Source: Reticulitermes speratus
Lineage: Eukaryota; Arthropoda; Insecta; Blattodea; Rhinotermitidae
Reading direction: 5' to 3'
Length of the DNA: 64,000 nt
NCBI GenBank assembly: GCA_021186555.1
Contig: JAJKFL010000013.1
Span: 16,857,243 to 16,921,242, forward strand
Part shown: in pieces, positions 11,911 through 22,240 of the stretch
Position numbering within the stretch: position 1 is the stretch's first letter
Layout of the letters: each line of letters begins with the position of its first letter
Notes under the pieces: generated by a model
The model's database searches: none
What the model was told of the DNA's origin: nothing
Seen by the model: the letters and a program-made list of their open reading frames with translations, nothing else
Position numbers and translations under genes: made by a program

Positions 11911-12609
11911 CAGTATTTTTGACACCACAAGTTTAATGAATCTTTGGTTTCCATAAGAGGCTCAAAATGTTTTTGAATAGTTGATTCATGTTCTTAAGAA
12001 AGACTGTGCTATATGGAGTTCGTGTAAAATGTCAGAGTGAGACCTATGAAGCTGATCGTTATTTATTTATATAGAAACTCGTGAGAAATATGGGAAATGT
12101 AATGATATGCAGTAGACTGGGTTATTCCGATTTTCCAGTTGAAACATTTGGTTCTTCGGTTGTATCTCTTTTTGGTTATATTGTTATAAGAAAATACCCA
12201 AACGGAGATAGGCAAATAACGATAACAGTGGTTTTATTTAAATAAGCTGTGTCTGTGTGGAGTGGATTGAAGAGTTTGGATGTAGTCCCATGGCCGGAAT
12301 TTGTGGGAGCGATGTTAACTTACTGCTTCTAATACCAGATACTGTTCATTTAATGGCACTGTGCATTGCAGAAATCGTATAAAGCCAGGAGAGGATGAAT
12401 ATTAATGGAAAATTAAGACACGATGTGCCCTGTTTTAAGGGTGCAGTTACGTGTTGGCGTGGAGAACGTGAAGAGAAACACGAAAAATGAAGGAAGGTTT
12501 ACCGGTGGAGAATCGAAATATCGACCATCGGAATAAAGACCAAGAATTGTTCTGTGCCGTGACGTATGGTCAAGCGTGTTAATCTGAAAGTGAATGCTTG
12601 TCATGCACT
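11911..12609. other. anonymous spacer
   Basis: Nothing is recognised here on either strand. Confidence 0.45.
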
Positions 12610-12614
12610 GACAA

Positions 12615-12810
12615 GTGAATGTGGGATGTGAGTTTCTCACGGCTGTTAACAAACGGTAATAATGCCTTGCGAGATGTGACACGGTGTAATGTGGTAGGAA
12701 GTTACGAACTCTTTGGAGCACCCCACTGCGTCCGTCTTTACAGGTTGCAAGCAGCATGTTCTTCCGAAAATTTCGCAAAATATACCAGACTCCACGGCCT
12801 CACATCCAGA
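12615..12810. mobile_element. decayed fold-back element
   Basis: Segments GTGGGATGTGAGTTTCTCAC, GAGATGTGACACGGTGTAATG and the terminal GGCCTCACATCC are versions of the GGGATGTGATGCCGTG arm motif in both orientations. The arms no longer pair well. The overlapping frames on both strands are explained by the repeat. Confidence 0.5.
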
Positions 12811-12815
12811 TGACG

Positions 12816-13491
12816 CAGTTCTTAACAAGCGAATGTCCGTCTGTGCATCAGCATAGCCTTCGACACACATTTCTGATATAAATCATGTTGATGACGCGTG
12901 ACGTTATATTCATGAATCGTGACAAATTATAGCGTAATGGGAAGTCACAGCTATGTAAATCTGTAAATCAGCACGTAGATTGTAAGGATAGTGCGAAAGG
13001 GAAGTTAGGACAGCAGGTACAGTAGTGTAGTCTGTACCGTGCACCAAGTTGCCTAGTGTTTACTGGATCCGGCTCAAGATGGAGTCTCGTTAGCTTTAAA
13101 GGTGACGTTGATTAATCTTCTTGAACAGCTGATAACTATCGACTGCTCAGACAGAATCCTGCAGCGCGGAGCGCGGAAACGCAACGGCAGAGTAACACTG
13201 TCGCCTCCCTAACCCAAGTCTTTATGCTTGCGTTCAGTTTGGGCACGTCAGTGAACAGTATTTATGCATTTTTTGCATGACTTGCAAAAACTAAACTCAT
13301 AATGGCAAAGTCTTGTTTATGTGTCCGTCCGTTCATTCGCACGTTTCACCCCCAACCCCCAAATTTCAGATAGATTTGATTAAAATTATTAAGCGATGAA
13401 AATCAAGGAGAATGAGGTGGGTGGGGAATGTAACACTCATGGGTTAGATGCTAAATACGTACAAAACACTAGTAGAGAAACCTGAAAACGA
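12816..13491. other. anonymous spacer
   Basis: No gene or repeat is recognised. The segment near 13160-13210 is locally GC-rich (GCAGCGCGGAGCGCGGAAACG) but shows no open frame of interest. Confidence 0.45.
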
Positions 13492-13502
13492 GGCCATGAT
13501 AT

Positions 13503-13752
13503 ATTTTTTTTTGGCGCAACTTTCCCTAGTGGGCCAGGACCTCATCAGTATCGAGGCTTCACGATCACACACACACTCGGTAGGACTTCTCTGGACGAGT
13601 GATCAGCGCGTCGCAGAGACCTCTTAACTGACAACGTACAGCACTCACAAGCGACAAACATCCATGCCCCCGACGGCATTCGAACCCGCAATTCCAGCAA
13701 GTAAGCGGCCGCAGACCCACGCCTTAGACGGCGTCGGCCACCGGGATCGGCT
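13503..13752 (-). mobile_element. tRNA-derived SINE, family 1
   Basis: This is the same family as 3270-3531. On the minus strand it begins GCCGATCCCGGTGGCC, has a B-box-like GGGTTCGAATGCC and runs through CAGAGAAGTCCTACCGAG. An 11-bp duplication with one mismatch flanks it: GGCCATGATAT at 13492-13502 and GGCCATAATAT at 13753-13763. The B box has lost one consensus base, so the copy is probably transcriptionally weak. Confidence 0.87.
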
Positions 13753-13763
13753 GGCCATAATAT

Positions 13764-14425
13764 GATCAAATTAAAATGTATGTTAAAGATGTACGTTATA
13801 TGTGGTCCGTATTCGACTGTCTTGGGATATGGGCCGTTTGCTTCCTGTTGTACGTCACTGACTGAAGAGTTGGTTAAACTGAGCGAAAATTAGTTCTCGA
13901 CTAAACTTTTCTCCATCGAATTAATTATTAAGGACGTCGGTGTACAGTAATATCTCGTATGTTCTGAGAATGTTATTGTGGCTCGTGTCGGTCCATCGTA
14001 TCCACTGCTGCACACTTGTCAAGATTTCTTGAAAACGGCCCATCGCACAAGGTAGCAATAAATTATAGATCTAATTGACATCTACAACTTCTGTTTGATA
14101 CATACTTTGATATGGCGAATGTTTAACGACATGCAAGGAGAAGTACTAGCTGAGTTTGTTTAGTGTGTTGTCTGCGTATGTCTGCCTCTGTAAACTAACT
14201 TCAAGGCCAATGAGGTAGGCTTTGCCTACAGAATCGCAGAAAGTGCGTACAGAAAATTTGTGGTACGTTTTGCACTGTAAAATGACATGTACCAACACTG
14301 TAAGCTTGTTTCTTACAGCGTAATATTGCTCTCTGTTGCTTTAACGCTTGTGACCGGAGCGTTATTGATGATGGTGACGAAGTTAAAACGCTGACTGTTG
14401 AGGTCTTAATTTTAGTCTTAAAAGG
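13764..14425. other. anonymous spacer
   Basis: No gene is recognised. An 11-bp inverted match (ATGGGCCGTTT at 13829 and its complement at 14033) was considered as transposon ends and set aside. Confidence 0.4.
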
Positions 14426-14429
14426 GTAA

Positions 14430-14575
14430 ACTTCAAGAAGCCCTGCATTTTATCCCCAGAATGCATTTAGGCGTTTCATGTGATTCTCAAAATAGACTGC
14501 GAATATTTCCTAAACATGTTGTATTTGTAATTCAGACTCCGTGTGTTGTCTGTGAGGTGCGAATGTTATATCAGT
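14430..14575 (+). repeat. anonymous dispersed repeat, copy 2 of 3
   Basis: GCATTTTATCCCCAGAATGCATTTAGGCGTTTCATGTGATTCTC and the later TTTCCTAAACATG align with 22098-22170 (TTTTGCCCCAATGGTGTATTTGCGTTTCTTATGATTCTC, TTTCCCTAAACACC). The end GTGTGTTGTCTGTGAGGTGCG parallels 22195-22215. Confidence 0.5.
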
Positions 14576-14619
14576 GAAGTTAATGCTTCAAAGGTTCATT
14601 GGTCATGTATCGTACTTGC

Positions 14620-14800
14620 AGGCGTGCCATGGTCAGGCGGTTAGTCGCGGCCTCTCAACGGAGGCCACGGTTCGATCAGTCAAGTGCATGTACGAAATTT
14701 GTGGTGGAAATATGTGGCACTGGGACAGTTTTTCTACCGTAAAGTTGTCGGTCTTTCCGCTTGTCATTTCATTCACTGGTGACTCCATGACTGTACAACT
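14620..14800 (+). mobile_element. decayed SINE, family 2
   Basis: GGCGTGCCATGGTCAGGCGGTTAGTCGC and GGAGGCCACGGTTCGATC correspond to the head of the SINE at 17221-17496 read on its own strand. ATTTGTGGTGG and GTGGCACTGGGACAG match its body. Small deletions and substitutions are frequent and the 3' end is lost. The frame at 14574-14849 is a by-product. Confidence 0.65.
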
Positions 14801-15383
14801 TGCTAAAAAACTAGAAGCTGCATCTTCATCAGAAGGGGTTTTCCAATAATGCCTAAGTTCGGTTGCGTCGATGCAATCAGCCTGCTGGGGCAATCACATA
14901 ATAAGTCAAACATATGTATCGTACTTCACGTTAGGCACACGGTATCGGTTGTCTGTCTGTGTATTCTTCTAAACTGACGCACGTGATTATCAAGCATGAC
15001 CTAAATGTGGTGAATTTGCCCCTTCTAATAACGATATAAACTTGGCCTATTCCGTGCTTTGTATGTTTCTTACTGTGACCATCGCGAAACTGCAAAATCA
15101 GGAAGTCTGTCATACTTCCTGCAGGAGAGGTAATCGAATCCCAAGAGTTGAGTTGCTGATTGCATGAATTCAGTCGCTAGCGGCAGGATGCTTGTTTGGT
15201 TTCGCCTTATTTTTTCACCCTGCACTACTTGCAAAGACGATATAACATATTAGGAGCAAAACTGCGGGAAGTTAAGAAGTGTATGCTGTGTAATCCCTTC
15301 AGCAGGAAGGGGGGAATTACGGTTAAATATCTTTTAGGTGCAGTGTGCAAAGAACATGCAATTTAATCAAGTCAAGCTGAATC

Positions 15384-15579
15384 TGTGGTCTTCTGGGTTA
15401 TCACGGCGTCGTGTGGTAATTGTTACCGACGTTTCGGGACAACTCGGAAGTATCGGTCCCATCTCACGGGACAAGAGTCCTACTCGGACTCTTGACCCGT
15501 GAGGATGGGACCGATACGTTGTCCGAAACGTCGGTAAACAATTACCACACGACGCCGTGTAATAACCCAGAAGACCACA
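15384..15579. mobile_element. fold-back element (196 bp), well preserved
   Basis: The arms start TGTGGTCTTCTGGGTTATCA and end in its near complement at 15579. Both contain CACGGCGTCGTGTGGTAATTG, CCGACGTTTCGGACAAC-type sequence and CGGTCCCATC, and they meet near the centre at 15481. The right arm can form a small internal stem, GGAC at 15508-15511 with GTCC at 15521-15524. The flank CATCAACATCGC is also next to the arms near 28390 and 32310. No coding sequence is present. Confidence 0.88.
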
Positions 15580-15824
15580 CATTTCATCAACATCGCGGCG
15601 GAAGCCTGAAATCAAGATCAAGTCAAGCTGTTTTCTGTTTGCTTGTATTACTGACTTAACAATATAGGAATCGTGATTTCTGTAGACAAAAAAATCTGCG
15701 AGCCAATATCAGTCTATATAGTTGGCCTGTTATTATGAGTTATTGGCTATATTTACCTATCATTTGAAGTTGAAACGATATTTGTTGTAAGGATGCATAG
15801 CGTTATGAAGGCAAATGTGTCCCT

Positions 15825-16050
15825 GTGCACACCATGAAGGCTTGAAGGTAGGAATGGAGGTATGGCTTCTCTCATAATTAATCTCGACGCTAGATGGAGG
15901 TGTGGTTACCTTACGCCGCAACCCCTTTACCCCCGGGGAAAGAGCCTCCCGGTGTCCATTGAACAGGGGGCTAGGTGGGCACCAGAGTCGGTCTGGACGT
16001 CTTGTAGAAAACTCTCTTGCCCTTACCGGGATTCGAATGCCGGATCGTCC
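15825..16050 (-). mobile_element. SINE related to the 34024 family
   Basis: Read on the minus strand, a B-box-like CATTCGAATCCCGG is followed by GGGCAAGAG, CACCGGGAGGCTC, CCCCGGGGGTAAAGG and a 3' end near CTCCATCTAGCGTCGAG. The order matches the intact copy at 34024-34294 (CGAATCCCGG, GGGTACCGGG, CGGGGGTAAAGCGG, CCACCCTCAT). The 5' end is truncated and no duplication was found. Confidence 0.7.
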
Positions 16051-16254
16051 AGCGCGTAAACTGTTCAGTTTCTGTGATAAAAGTGATGTAAGACCTTATA
16101 ATTGGCCATGTCAGGCTCCTTCGCAGTGCCGTAACATGTCTTCTTTACGACATCCTGCACCGTCTGCACATACCTTGCACAGACAGTCGCGGCTTCTACT
16201 CGTATGCGAACCGTATTGGTTCTTGCGGTACTTCTGCCTGATGATCCACCCGTT

Positions 16255-16325
16255 GTACGTATTTAGTTACTGTTTAACGACGCTGCCAGTAGCTCCGCCT
16301 GTGTAGCGTCGTTTGATTTAACATC
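16255..16325. mobile_element. short SINE tail fragment
   Basis: TGTTTAACGACGCTGCCAGTAGC...GTAGCGTCGTTTGATT parallels the tail of the SINEs at 18740-18800 (TTAAAGACGCTGTCAGTA, TAGCGTCGAATCATTT) and 26190-26250. Only the tail is present. Confidence 0.45.
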
Positions 16326-16679
16326 AAGACACTTTCTTGCCTATCGTCAATATTCCTGCCATGACGTAACACCCAGGCTGCTGGCTGTGCGGAGCGTAAG
16401 GTGAAGGCTGCACACACTAGTCACGTCCTTTATTTGCCGACGGTAATGACGTCTGTACGAGACGAAGAAAGAGAATCACTTGGCGAGCAGCTTTTGCAAA
16501 TCGTAGTCCAGAGAGCAAAACGTATGGAGACGCCATTTTTCAGATGCCTCTTCTTGTTGGCAAATTTTCATCGGGCAGGGGGGAGAAGGGGAATTCGAAT
16601 GCGCGGCATGCGACTGAAGAAAGATCTTATCGTGTGCATATCTTGCAGTTGACGGAAGTAAAGGTAATATCTTTGTCTA

Positions 16680-17150
16680 CTTAAGCACAATGCCATAAGG
16701 CGAAGATAGGTATGGCCCCACGCATCCTTAACCTCGGCACTTGATGGAGATAAGTGGTCACCTTCACGCCCTGGCCGCATTAATCTCGGGGAAACTGCGT
16801 GCTTACCTATTAAATAGGAGGCTTTGGAGGGCGGGGGCAGAGTCAGTCTAGACCATGGGTCTCCAACCCGCTGCCCGCCAGCTTGTATTAAGCAGCCTGC
16901 GGCCACATTTGTAAATTGTGTATATACTATAAAAAATTACACAATAATTTTGGCGGTTCGGTACACCACTTACTGTTATTTTTCCACATGCGGTCCGCGA
17001 CCCGGCCCACAATAACCGGTGTGGCCCTTTGCCATAAAAAGATTGGAGGCGCATGGTCTAGGCGCTTTGGAGAAAGTAAAGACCTCTTTGTTCTGTCGGG
17101 AATCGATCTCGACTCGTCGGCCTCCAGCCCGTACCTCTCCTGGCCCCGTT
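16680..17150 (-). mobile_element. SINE related to the 34024 family, split by a hAT-like insertion
   Basis: The left part (16680-16853) carries the 3' half: CACGCATCCTTAACCTCGGC, GATGGAGATAAGTGGTCACC and a CTCGGGGAAACTGCG-like stretch. The right part (17056-17150) resumes with GCGCTTTGGAGAAAG and a decayed tRNA head that includes GATCGATTCCCGAC on the minus strand. Removing 16854-17063 restores continuity with the copy at 15825-16050 (GGTCTGGACGTCTTGTAGAAAAC). Confidence 0.72.
16854..17055 (+). mobile_element. hAT-like non-autonomous element (202 bp)
   Basis: The ends are short inverted repeats: CATGGGTCTCCAACCC on the left, and the complement of GATTGGAGGCGCATG on the right. An 8-bp flanking duplication with one mismatch is present: GTCTAGAC at 16846-16853 and GTCTAGGC at 17056-17063. 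An 8-bp duplication is characteristic of hAT transposons. The interior has CTGCGGCCACATTTGTAAA and GTGGCCCTTTGCCAT, both shared with the reverse-oriented copy at 49099-49283. It encodes no transposase. Confidence 0.82.
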
Positions 17151-17220
17151 TTGACACGTTTAAATTAAAAATTGAATCTGCTCGGCACTTGTCTTATTTT
17201 CATGGCATTTTCTGGTGACT

Positions 17221-17496
17221 TTTTGTATGGTGAAGGGCCCCGCAGCAGATGCTACGGACGCACCGCAGCCTTGAGGCTTATTGTGCAACCCTGTGATGAC
17301 AATGAAGATTATTATTTTTTCGTGTAATGGAGCACCGGTAGAATGAAATTGACAGGGAAAAACCGAATTACTCGGGGGAAAACCTGTCCCAGTGCCACTT
17401 TGTCCACCACAAATCCCACATGGGCCGACCCGGGACCGAACCCAGGCCTCCGCGGTGGGAGGCCGGCGACTAACTGCCTGAGCCATGGCACGGCCC
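17221..17496 (-). mobile_element. tRNA-derived SINE, family 2, intact
   Basis: On the minus strand it starts GGGCCGTGCCATGGCTCAGG (A-box region) and has GGGTTCGGTCCCGG (B-box region). It passes through CCATGTGGGATTTGTGGTGG and ends GGGGCCCTTCACC. A 9-bp target duplication flanks it: CTGGTGACT at 17212-17220 and 17497-17505. A close relative lies at 58995-59273, with decayed relatives at 14620 and 41590. Confidence 0.88.
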
Positions 17497-17599
17497 CTGG
17501 TGACTGTTTAGTCAGATACTTATTTGTGAGTGAACTTTGACGTCAGGTTTAAATGTAACATTTTTGGAGACTGTAATTACCTGGAAACTTACACTTTGG

Positions 17600-17990
17600 A
17601 TGAAGTCATGATAACAGGCAATTTGGCAGACCTGATTGAAGATTAATATTAAAATGACTGCTAGAGGAATGAGCCGTAAAAATGTGAACCTGGATTGAAT
17701 TTGCCTGGTATAGGATCGAACGGCGATCTTTTTTAATGACTATGATGAATTTTCGTGTTGGGTAAGAGAACGGAATCTCTAAATTTGTTAATTCCCTAAA
17801 GCACAAAATAGCTTCATTTTGCCCACGGAGCATATTTGTGTGTTTGGTATGATTATCAGAATAAAAGAAATGTTATTTTTATAAACATCATGAACTGTGT
17901 GTTCTTTGTAATGGAGACGCAATATGTTTTTGTAACGTACGAAGTTGTTTCTTTTTAAAATGTTATGTGTACGATAATAATGCACCCGAG
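17600..17990 (-). repeat. possible old dispersed repeat, unassigned
   Basis: TTCATTTTGCCCACGGAGCATATTT resembles 35438-35460 (GCATTTTGCCCACGCAGTATATTT). Minus-strand translations here (such as FSYPTRKFIIVIKKD) recall repeat-derived peptides, but I see no domain and cannot set limits. Confidence 0.3.
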
Positions 17991-18477
17991 GCCTGGAAAA
18001 TGTATATTTTGAACGTGGTTAGCTGATTAGGTAGTAGTTTGTTGAGTGATTTATGTACGTTATCAGTTATTTATTACAATTATTAGTTAATCGCTTGGCT
18101 AGGTAGACCTACTTCAGGTGGCTTTGTTTCAGAACAGTGTTACAAAAGGAAGTTAATATTCTGCAAAGCTCTGCTAAGGAATATGGCATGCAACAGAGAA
18201 AATGAGATTATCATGTATCCAGATGCAAGCAGAACAAGGCGATTGATGTGGCAATGCATACAATAAGGGAATATGCTGATACCGCTTGCTTACCTTCACG
18301 TGGAAACAGGAAATGGCTCTTCTTTCTAGTCTTGTTTACTGCAGTCACCACACTGACAGCAACTGTTCACTTGTCTCCTTTAGTTTCACACACTTCAGCA
18401 ACACTGAAATTCATTTAGAAGTCTTTAGAACAAAGGATCTTGGAAGCCACGACACCATGTATACATACATACATATA

Positions 18478-18553
18478 CAGGGCATACACAAAAGAATGTG
18501 CGGTTTTAATAGTGTTCACTATTAAAACTGCACCATTCTTTGTGTATACCCTG
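18478..18553. mobile_element. palindromic MITE, copy 1 (76 bp)
   Basis: Almost the whole element is an inverted repeat: CAGGGCATACACAAAAGAAT at the left and its near complement at the right, around the centre TTTTAATAGTGTTCACTATT. It is bounded by TA on each side (18476-18477 and 18554-18555), as expected for Tc1/mariner-type insertion. The second copy, at 53224-53301, differs by only a few bases. It is non-coding and depends on another element's transposase. Confidence 0.85.
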
Positions 18554-18734
18554 TATATGTATATCTGGTGTTTGAGGTGTGGAGTTCAAGCTGCATGCAC
18601 TCGTTAACCGTGGCACTAGAGGAGATGAAGGGTTGATTTTACCGTTCCTTCGTCTTATCCGTCTTATAATGTTCTCAGCTTGATTGGTAGGAGGGGGGAG
18701 CGGGAGGGCCCAGAAATAGGTCTACACTTGTAAT

Positions 18735-19015
18735 TGTCTATACTTTGCTTAAAGACGCTGTCAGTAACACGCTGTATAGCGTCGAATCATTTACGACAGT
18801 GAATCCTGAATTGGAAAGGATATGAAAGGAAGAGGCCGTGGCCTAATTTAAGGTGCTAATCCATCAGTCGCCTGGAGGGTCTAAGGAAAACAACGACGAG
18901 TATCCTGATTCAGGACAGTCCATGTTCAGGTCGAGGTTGGAAACGATACCTGCAGAACGCAAGTCCGAAGCGTCACCCACTTGAGCCAGCTTGCTAGGCC
19001 ACAGAAAGGTTGGCC
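18735..19015 (-). mobile_element. old SINE, minus-strand group with the GACGCTGTCAGTA tail
   Basis: On the minus strand a tRNA-like start (GCTGGCTCAAGTGGGTGACG) is followed by a body with GTCCTGAATCAGGATA, CTTAGACCCTCCAGGCGACTG and GGCCACGGCCTCTTCC. It ends in the tail with ACTGACAGCGTCTTTAA. Fragments of the group lie at 8165, 26185, 35125, 40745, 43290 and 61790. Divergence between the copies suggests that the group is old. Confidence 0.65.
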
Positions 19016-20790
19016 GTGATAACTACATGTTAACTTTGGTCACTAAAAGTAACAATATTTGTCACTTAACCACGCAGAACAGTGGAGAGCAACCTTTCAT
19101 TGCATGAGGGCCATCTGTAAATATCCAAACCCTGCGCGTGTCGGAAACCAATGTTTAACAGTAAAAGTCTTATTTTTTGTTCAGAGAAAGTTTATGTATA
19201 GTAAGCACTTAAAGGACTAAAATTACTGTGAATTAATATTAGTAACAAGCAATATCACAGTTGTTTATAATTTAATTTGTAGGGCTTAAGAGTATTTTTG
19301 TAAGAATGGAAGAACGTCAGTGGGAAGCGTGCCCTATTTTTTTATGTTATTTTCACCGTACATTGACATAAGCATGTATTAAATAGGAGATAATAAAGTG
19401 TGCATTTGTCGGAATAAGACTATATGCGTGCCCTCTTTCTTTGTCACTGATATATTTTTCAGAAATACGCGGAATTCCATTGTGTGAATTTGTGATCGAA
19501 ATACATTTGCGCTGTTTATTATCGGAACGTACTTGAAACTCAAAGAATAAGGGGATGGTGGAGCTTAACCATTTCGTATTTTTCTGACTCTTCCCACTGT
19601 GAAGTTACCAACATACGATGTTTGCCCATGCAATATACATGAATCCCGTTACAACTTAAATATTGTTTACCAGATTTAACTATGCTTGCGAAGTTCGCCA
19701 AATCACTAGAAAGAAGTGATCCTTATTTTTGATGGGGGAAGCATAAGTTGTGTTCGAAACCTCTTGCCGGCCGCAGACATAACTTCGGCTGGCCGCGGGT
19801 TGCCTGTCGCTGATGTAGAACAAGCTTGATGTAGTGTAAAACAATACCGAACAGTTTCGATTTTGAAACGCGTTTTGGTCGTGATGCGAGCCACCAGCAC
19901 CCATTACTGACGTGGGTGTGTAGAAACAGTGTTCTAACCTCCTGCAGACACAACCCCTGCTGTCTCTAATGTACTCTATGAATTGCTTATAACGATGTCG
20001 AACCGAAATTACTGGTTGAGGCACTCCTTTCAGTCCGTATTAGAAACGCGTCCTAGTTTAGCATATCTTGCAAAAACCTCCGTAGCTGAGGCACTGTACA
20101 GACAATAGATAATATTTCATTGTGACGGAAGTCTGCTAATAGGAATGAAATATACAGCTGTATTTTGTTTTGGAGATGTGTACAGCTCTGAGACGCATTG
20201 TGTGGTTCTTCGACTTGATGATGTATGAGGGCAGTTTTGATTTGTATGTGATACCGCGGTTACGAAAGACATGTCTGTCTGTCTGCAGGCGCCAGCTGGC
20301 GGACATGGGCGACGCTGTGTGTTTCTCACATCAAAGCATCTTCACATGTGCGAATTCTGAGCAAGCAAAATAAACCGCGCAGGACGAAGATCAGTTAATG
20401 TAATAAAGCGAATCGTGTAAGCAGCACAGCGATCTCATATCATGGTGTCCCTCAAAGGGGATATCACCAACGCAGCTCTCTGTCCGTTACTGTACGTTTA
20501 TGATCCGACTGTTTTCTTCCTCCGGCCTTTCTGTCAACGTCTAAGATTGTTCGTTTTAGATTTAAGAACTTATCTTTGTATTATTACTTGTTTTGTAAAT
20601 ACACTCACCGCCCGAATACAGGGCAGTAATCACGAATCTGTAATTTCATTCAGCCCGCCATGCTTTGGTTCTAGGATTAACATCAGGGCATAGCGACATA
20701 GGCTGTCGTATGTTTTACATTATAAAACAATTTATTATAATTAAAGTTTTAAAAGTCGCATATATAAATTATACACATATCTAATATATT
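19016..20790. other. anonymous spacer
   Basis: About 1.8 kb with no recognised gene or repeat. The overlapping minus-strand frames at 19680-20024 lie in a GC-richer block (CTTGCCGGCCGCAGAC, GGCTGGCCGCGGG). This resembles the GC-rich arms of non-autonomous DNA elements, but no ends were found. Confidence 0.4.
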
Positions 20791-20802
20791 TATACTTAAA
20801 AC

Positions 20803-21090
20803 GGTAGGCCGGGATAGCGTAGTCCGTTATAGCGACTCGCAACGGGTTAGACGGTCGGGGGATCGAATCCTGGTGGGGTGAGATTTTCTGCACCCGTTCA
20901 GACCGGCGCTAGGGCCCACACAGCCTCCTGTGCAATGGGTACCGAGCCTCTTTCACGGGGGTAAAGCGGGCGAGGCGTGGCGTTGACCACCCACCCTCAT
21001 CAAGCACCGAGGTTAAAGAAAGAGTAGAGCTATACCTCTCCTCCCCCTCTGGGCCTTCATGGCCTGTTCTAGAGGGAATTTTTACCTTTT
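20803..21090 (+). mobile_element. tRNA-derived SINE, family 3
   Basis: The head GGCCGGGATAGCGTAGTCCG and the B-box-like GGGATCGAATCCTGG are followed by CAATGGGTACCGAGCC, CGGGGGTAAAGCGGG, CCACCCACCCTCATC and a tail CCTGTTCTAGAGGG then TTTTTACC. An imperfect 12-bp duplication is present: TATACTTAAAAC at 20791-20802 and TATACTGCAAAC at 21091-21102. It is nearly collinear with the copy at 34024-34294. Confidence 0.85.
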
Positions 21091-21304
21091 TATACTGCAA
21101 ACACCGTGTTGTGACATACACTATATGTTGTTGTTACTGATGTTATTCATGATGCCTGCGTAATATATCACCTGCCATGTTGTGTATCCATCCGTCTTTT
21201 GTAGCCACGGTCCATTTGGCCGTATTGGTGTGTTGGTGCATTGCAGTTTTATTGGTTGACGCAAAAGCTACGTCTACTTACAAACTGTGTAACATGAGCC
21301 CTTC

Positions 21305-21340
21305 GTAATGATAATAGCGACGAAACATGTCGGGCTGAAG
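21305..21340. mobile_element. fold-back single arm core
   Basis: GATAATAGCGACGAAACATGTCGGG carries the CGAAACATGT core seen in the intact fold-backs. No partner arm is seen. Confidence 0.4.
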
Positions 21341-21366
21341 AAATATTGTCTTGCGTGTTGTATTGT

Positions 21367-21425
21367 ACAGTACGGTGATCCATCGATAATCCGGATCCCC
21401 GGCAGGTCCGGACAATTTTGGGCCA
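21367..21425 (+). mobile_element. possible pogo/Tigger-like terminal fragment
   Basis: ACAGTACGGTGATCCATCG followed by ATAATCCGGATCCCCGG resembles the ends of pogo-type elements, which often carry GATAATCCGGA-like repeats. The opposite end is missing, so the call rests on one resemblance. Confidence 0.25.
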
Positions 21426-21841
21426 ACTATAGCCCAGCATTTCCATTGAAAAGATTACTACATCGCATTATCATATCAACATTACCATATGCTGTTAGGT
21501 ACAGTATTTTCGCTTTAAGGAGTTTTTACTTAAGCACTATATACGAGGCCATAACCCAGAAAGCACAGTCCCGTGAAGGAGAGAAAGGGAGGGGGATAAA
21601 AGAGAAAAGAAACGGGTAAACCGTCGGCGGAAGTAGTATTCGGTTTACATTACAACGGATTGTGTCTGATAAACATCGATTGTAGTCGGTTTAAGCTGTT
21701 TAAAAATACACGTGGTATGAATATCGTGGTCTTGTTTGCACCGTACTTGTATATCAAGTGATCTGATTTATTTACTGTGTGTAGGCCACCTAGTATTGTC
21801 TATAGATAAGTTGTTAACGTTTTAAAGCACAGTGGGTATTA

Positions 21842-22080
21842 CACAGAGTGTCCTAATAGTCAGGCGGCCAGTAAAATATACACCAAAATACGTTGTAAAT
21901 TTATTACTTATTGAATTTACAAAAACTGTTCGAAATGAGACCCTCCTTGTTCAGTGCACAATTCGCAACGCTGTGATACCGTTTTAAAAACTGACTGGCA
22001 TAACTCTGTATGAACATTCCCGGTAATACGAGAGGATATTTCCGGTTAAGTGACTTTTGGGCGACTCTGCATACGCCGTC
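21842..22080 (-). pseudogene. DDE-type transposase C-terminal remnant with terminal repeat
   Basis: On the minus strand about 45 codons before the stop at 21915-21917 read PEISSRITGNVHTELCQSVF, then TVSQRCELCTEQGGSHFEQF and L. The pattern of a C-rich helix followed by GGxHFExxL just before the stop is typical of the C-terminus of a group of insect transposase-like proteins. About 50 bp further on, the sequence ACTGGCCGCCTGACTATTAG then GACACTCTG probably forms the element end, next to a TA at 21840-21841. The catalytic domain is absent here. Confidence 0.55.
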
Positions 22081-22094
22081 TGCAGAAATCTGTG

Positions 22095-22240
22095 TTTTGC
22101 CCCAATGGTGTATTTGCGTTTCTTATGATTCTCACACTAAACGGTGACAGTTTCCCTAAACACCATTAACTGATTGGTCTTCATAATGGATACGTAGTGT
22201 TTTCTGTGAGGTAGGGACTAGATTTTAAATGTTACAAATT
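22095..22240 (+). repeat. anonymous dispersed repeat, copy 3 of 3 (longest)
   Basis: This copy links the other two. Its first half aligns with 14430-14575 (TTTTGCCCC, TATGATTCTC) and its second half with 10765-10860 (GATTGGTCTTCATAATG, GTGTTTTCTGTGAGG). It adjoins the transposase remnant at 21842-22080 and may be part of that element's interior or a separate repeat. Confidence 0.5.

Noticed and set aside
13829-14043. ATGGGCCGTTT and its exact complement 200 bp apart, as possible transposon ends
   Set aside because: An 11-bp match at this distance is expected by chance a few times in 64 kb. There is no target duplication and no extension of the match.
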